DNA from: Gammaproteobacteria bacterium
GTDB taxonomy: Bacteria; Pseudomonadota; Gammaproteobacteria; Competibacterales; Competibacteraceae
Direction: 5' to 3'
Length of the DNA stretch: 6,118 bases
Assembly (NCBI GenBank): GCA_003562535.1
Contig: PWUP01000251.1
Location: 1-6,118, forward strand
In this document: piece by piece, positions 5,317-6,118 of the stretch
Layout: each line of letters begins with the position of its first letter
How positions within the stretch are numbered: position 1 is the stretch's first letter
Program-made: the position numbers and the translations under genes
Notes under the pieces: generated by a model
What the model was told of the DNA's origin: nothing
Database searches by the model: none
The model's input: only the letters and a program-made list of their open reading frames with translations

Positions 5317-5922
5317 ATGAGCATTGAACTTTATCTGGCCTCGGCGTCTCCGCGCAGACAGCAGCTATTACAGCAACTGGGGCTGAATTTTACGCAGGTG
5401 GTCGCCGCTGTGGATGAGACCCCGGCGGCGGATGAAGCCGCCTCGCGGTATGTGTGCCGTTTGGCATTGGCCAAAGCCCGCGCCGGGCAAGCCTTGCCAA
5501 CAGTCGATACTAGCGTTCCGGTGTTGGGTGCGGACACCACTGTGGTCATCGACGACAGTCTATTAGGCAAACCCCATGATCGCGCTGAGGGGCTGGCGAT
5601 GTTAGCCCGCTTATCTGGGCGCGAACATCAGGTGTTGAGTGCCGTGGCGGTCGTGTGTGGCGAGCAACAGCAGGTGTGTTTGCACACCAGTCGGGTGGTG
5701 TTTCGCGAACTCAGCGCGGCGGAGTGCGCAGCGTATTGGAACAGTGGTGAGCCTGTCGATAAAGCCGGTGCCTATGGGATTCAAGGTTTAGGAGCGGGGT
5801 TTGTGCGGGAATTACACGGCAGTCATTCGGGGGTGATGGGATTGCCCTTATTTGAAACCATCACGCTATTGCGTGAATTTGGCATTGATGTTTTAAGCCG
5901 ATACTCTGCGGAGACTCTATGA
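5317..5922 (+). CDS. maf: Maf-family nucleoside triphosphate pyrophosphatase, YhdE type (dTTP/UTP)
   Basis: Maf enzymes hydrolyse non-canonical or excess nucleoside triphosphates to the monophosphate and pyrophosphate; E. coli YhdE prefers dTTP, UTP and modified pyrimidine NTPs. The 201-residue product has A-S-A-S-P-R-R near the N-terminus (S-P-R-R at 11-14), V-L-G-A-D-T-T-V (69-76, with Asp73 as the likely metal/catalytic acid), L-G-K-P (83-86) and D-K-A-G-A-Y-G-I-Q-G (148-157). The last motif is the YhdE form, as opposed to the C-A-G-S-F-K form of YceF, hence the substrate class. Family knowledge also links Maf to septum inhibition. The ATG at 5317 lies 4 bases after the rlmH stop, and the stop overlaps the rng start (ATGA). 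Confidence 0.93.
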   Translation: MSIELYLASASPRRQQLLQQLGLNFTQVVAAVDETPAADEAASRYVCRLALAKARAGQALPTVDTSVPVLGADTTVVIDDSLLGKPHDRAEGLAMLARLSGREHQVLSAVAVVCGEQQQVCLHTSRVVFRELSAAECAAYWNSGEPVDKAGAYGIQGLGAGFVRELHGSHSGVMGLPLFETITLLREFGIDVLSRYSAETL

Positions 5923-6118
5923 GTGAAGAGATTCTAATCAATGTCACCCCACGCGAAACCCGGGTGGCGGTGGTCGAAAATGGCATGTTACAAGAAGTGT
6001 TCTTGGAGCGTGACCGCCGTCGGGGGTTAGTGGGTAATATTTACAAAGGACGGGTCTGTCGCGTATTACCCGGCATGGAAGCCGCCTTTGTGGATATTGG
6101 GCTGGAGCGCGCCGCATT
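5919..6118 (+). CDS. rng: Ribonuclease G, N-terminal part (cut by the right edge)
   Basis: The ATG at 5919 overlaps the maf stop (ATGA), with GGAG at 5910-5913 as ribosome binding site. Sixty-six codons are visible and the frame is open at the window end. The protein opens with I-L-I-N-V-T-P-R-E-T-R-V-A-V-V-E and continues L-V-G-N-I-Y-K-G-R-V-C-R-V-L-P-G-M-E-A-A-F-V-D-I-G-L, the RNase E/G N-terminus leading into the S1 RNA-binding domain. The P-R-E-T-R-V-A form and very short lead favour RNase G over RNase E. RNase G matures the 5' end of 16S rRNA and degrades some mRNAs. The catalytic DNase I-like domain and zinc-link lie outside the window. Translation is probably coupled to maf. Confidence 0.93.
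   Translation, partial: MSEEILINVTPRETRVAVVENGMLQEVFLERDRRRGLVGNIYKGRVCRVLPGMEAAFVDIGLERAA

Overview
The window looks like chromosomal DNA from a gammaproteobacterium of moderate-to-high GC. The strongest clue is the tight same-strand order proA - nadD - rsfS - rlmH - maf - rng, with ProA, RsfS, RlmH, Maf and RNase G that resemble the E. coli proteins motif for motif. I cannot name the genus. The layout (rlmH followed directly by maf and rng, proA heading the cluster) is not the E. coli arrangement.

Left third (1-1282): two same-strand genes for DUF1566 / Lcl C-terminal-type proteins, the first cut by the left edge and the second complete with a Sec signal peptide. Their last 132 bases (414-545 and 1151-1282) align without gaps. 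Constant codons there are almost perfectly identical at the DNA level, while variable codons differ nearly always at codon positions 1 and 2 and mostly end in C or T. This is the pattern left by the adenine-directed mutagenesis of a diversity-generating retroelement (DGR) on AAC/AAT template codons. No reverse transcriptase or template repeat is in the window, so the DGR link is an inference. Between the two genes lies a 188-base spacer with a run of five 7-base repeats (consensus AGGTNNN) and an inverted partner of part of that run.

Middle (1356-2411, minus strand): a membrane-anchored alpha/beta hydrolase with a complete Ser-Asp-His triad, convergent with the DUF1566 genes and divergent from proA. 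A TATAAT box in the 60-base divergent spacer probably starts the proA operon.

Right (2472-6118): an apparent six-gene housekeeping operon with gaps of 21, 13, 14 and 4 bases and a final ATGA overlap. It covers proline synthesis (proA), NAD synthesis (nadD), ribosome silencing (rsfS), 23S rRNA pseudouridine methylation (rlmH), a Maf nucleotide pyrophosphatase (maf) and the start of RNase G (rng, cut by the right edge). Two of these genes appear to use non-ATG starts (nadD GTG, rsfS TTG). The unusual part of the window is the pair of hypervariable DUF1566 genes, not the operon.
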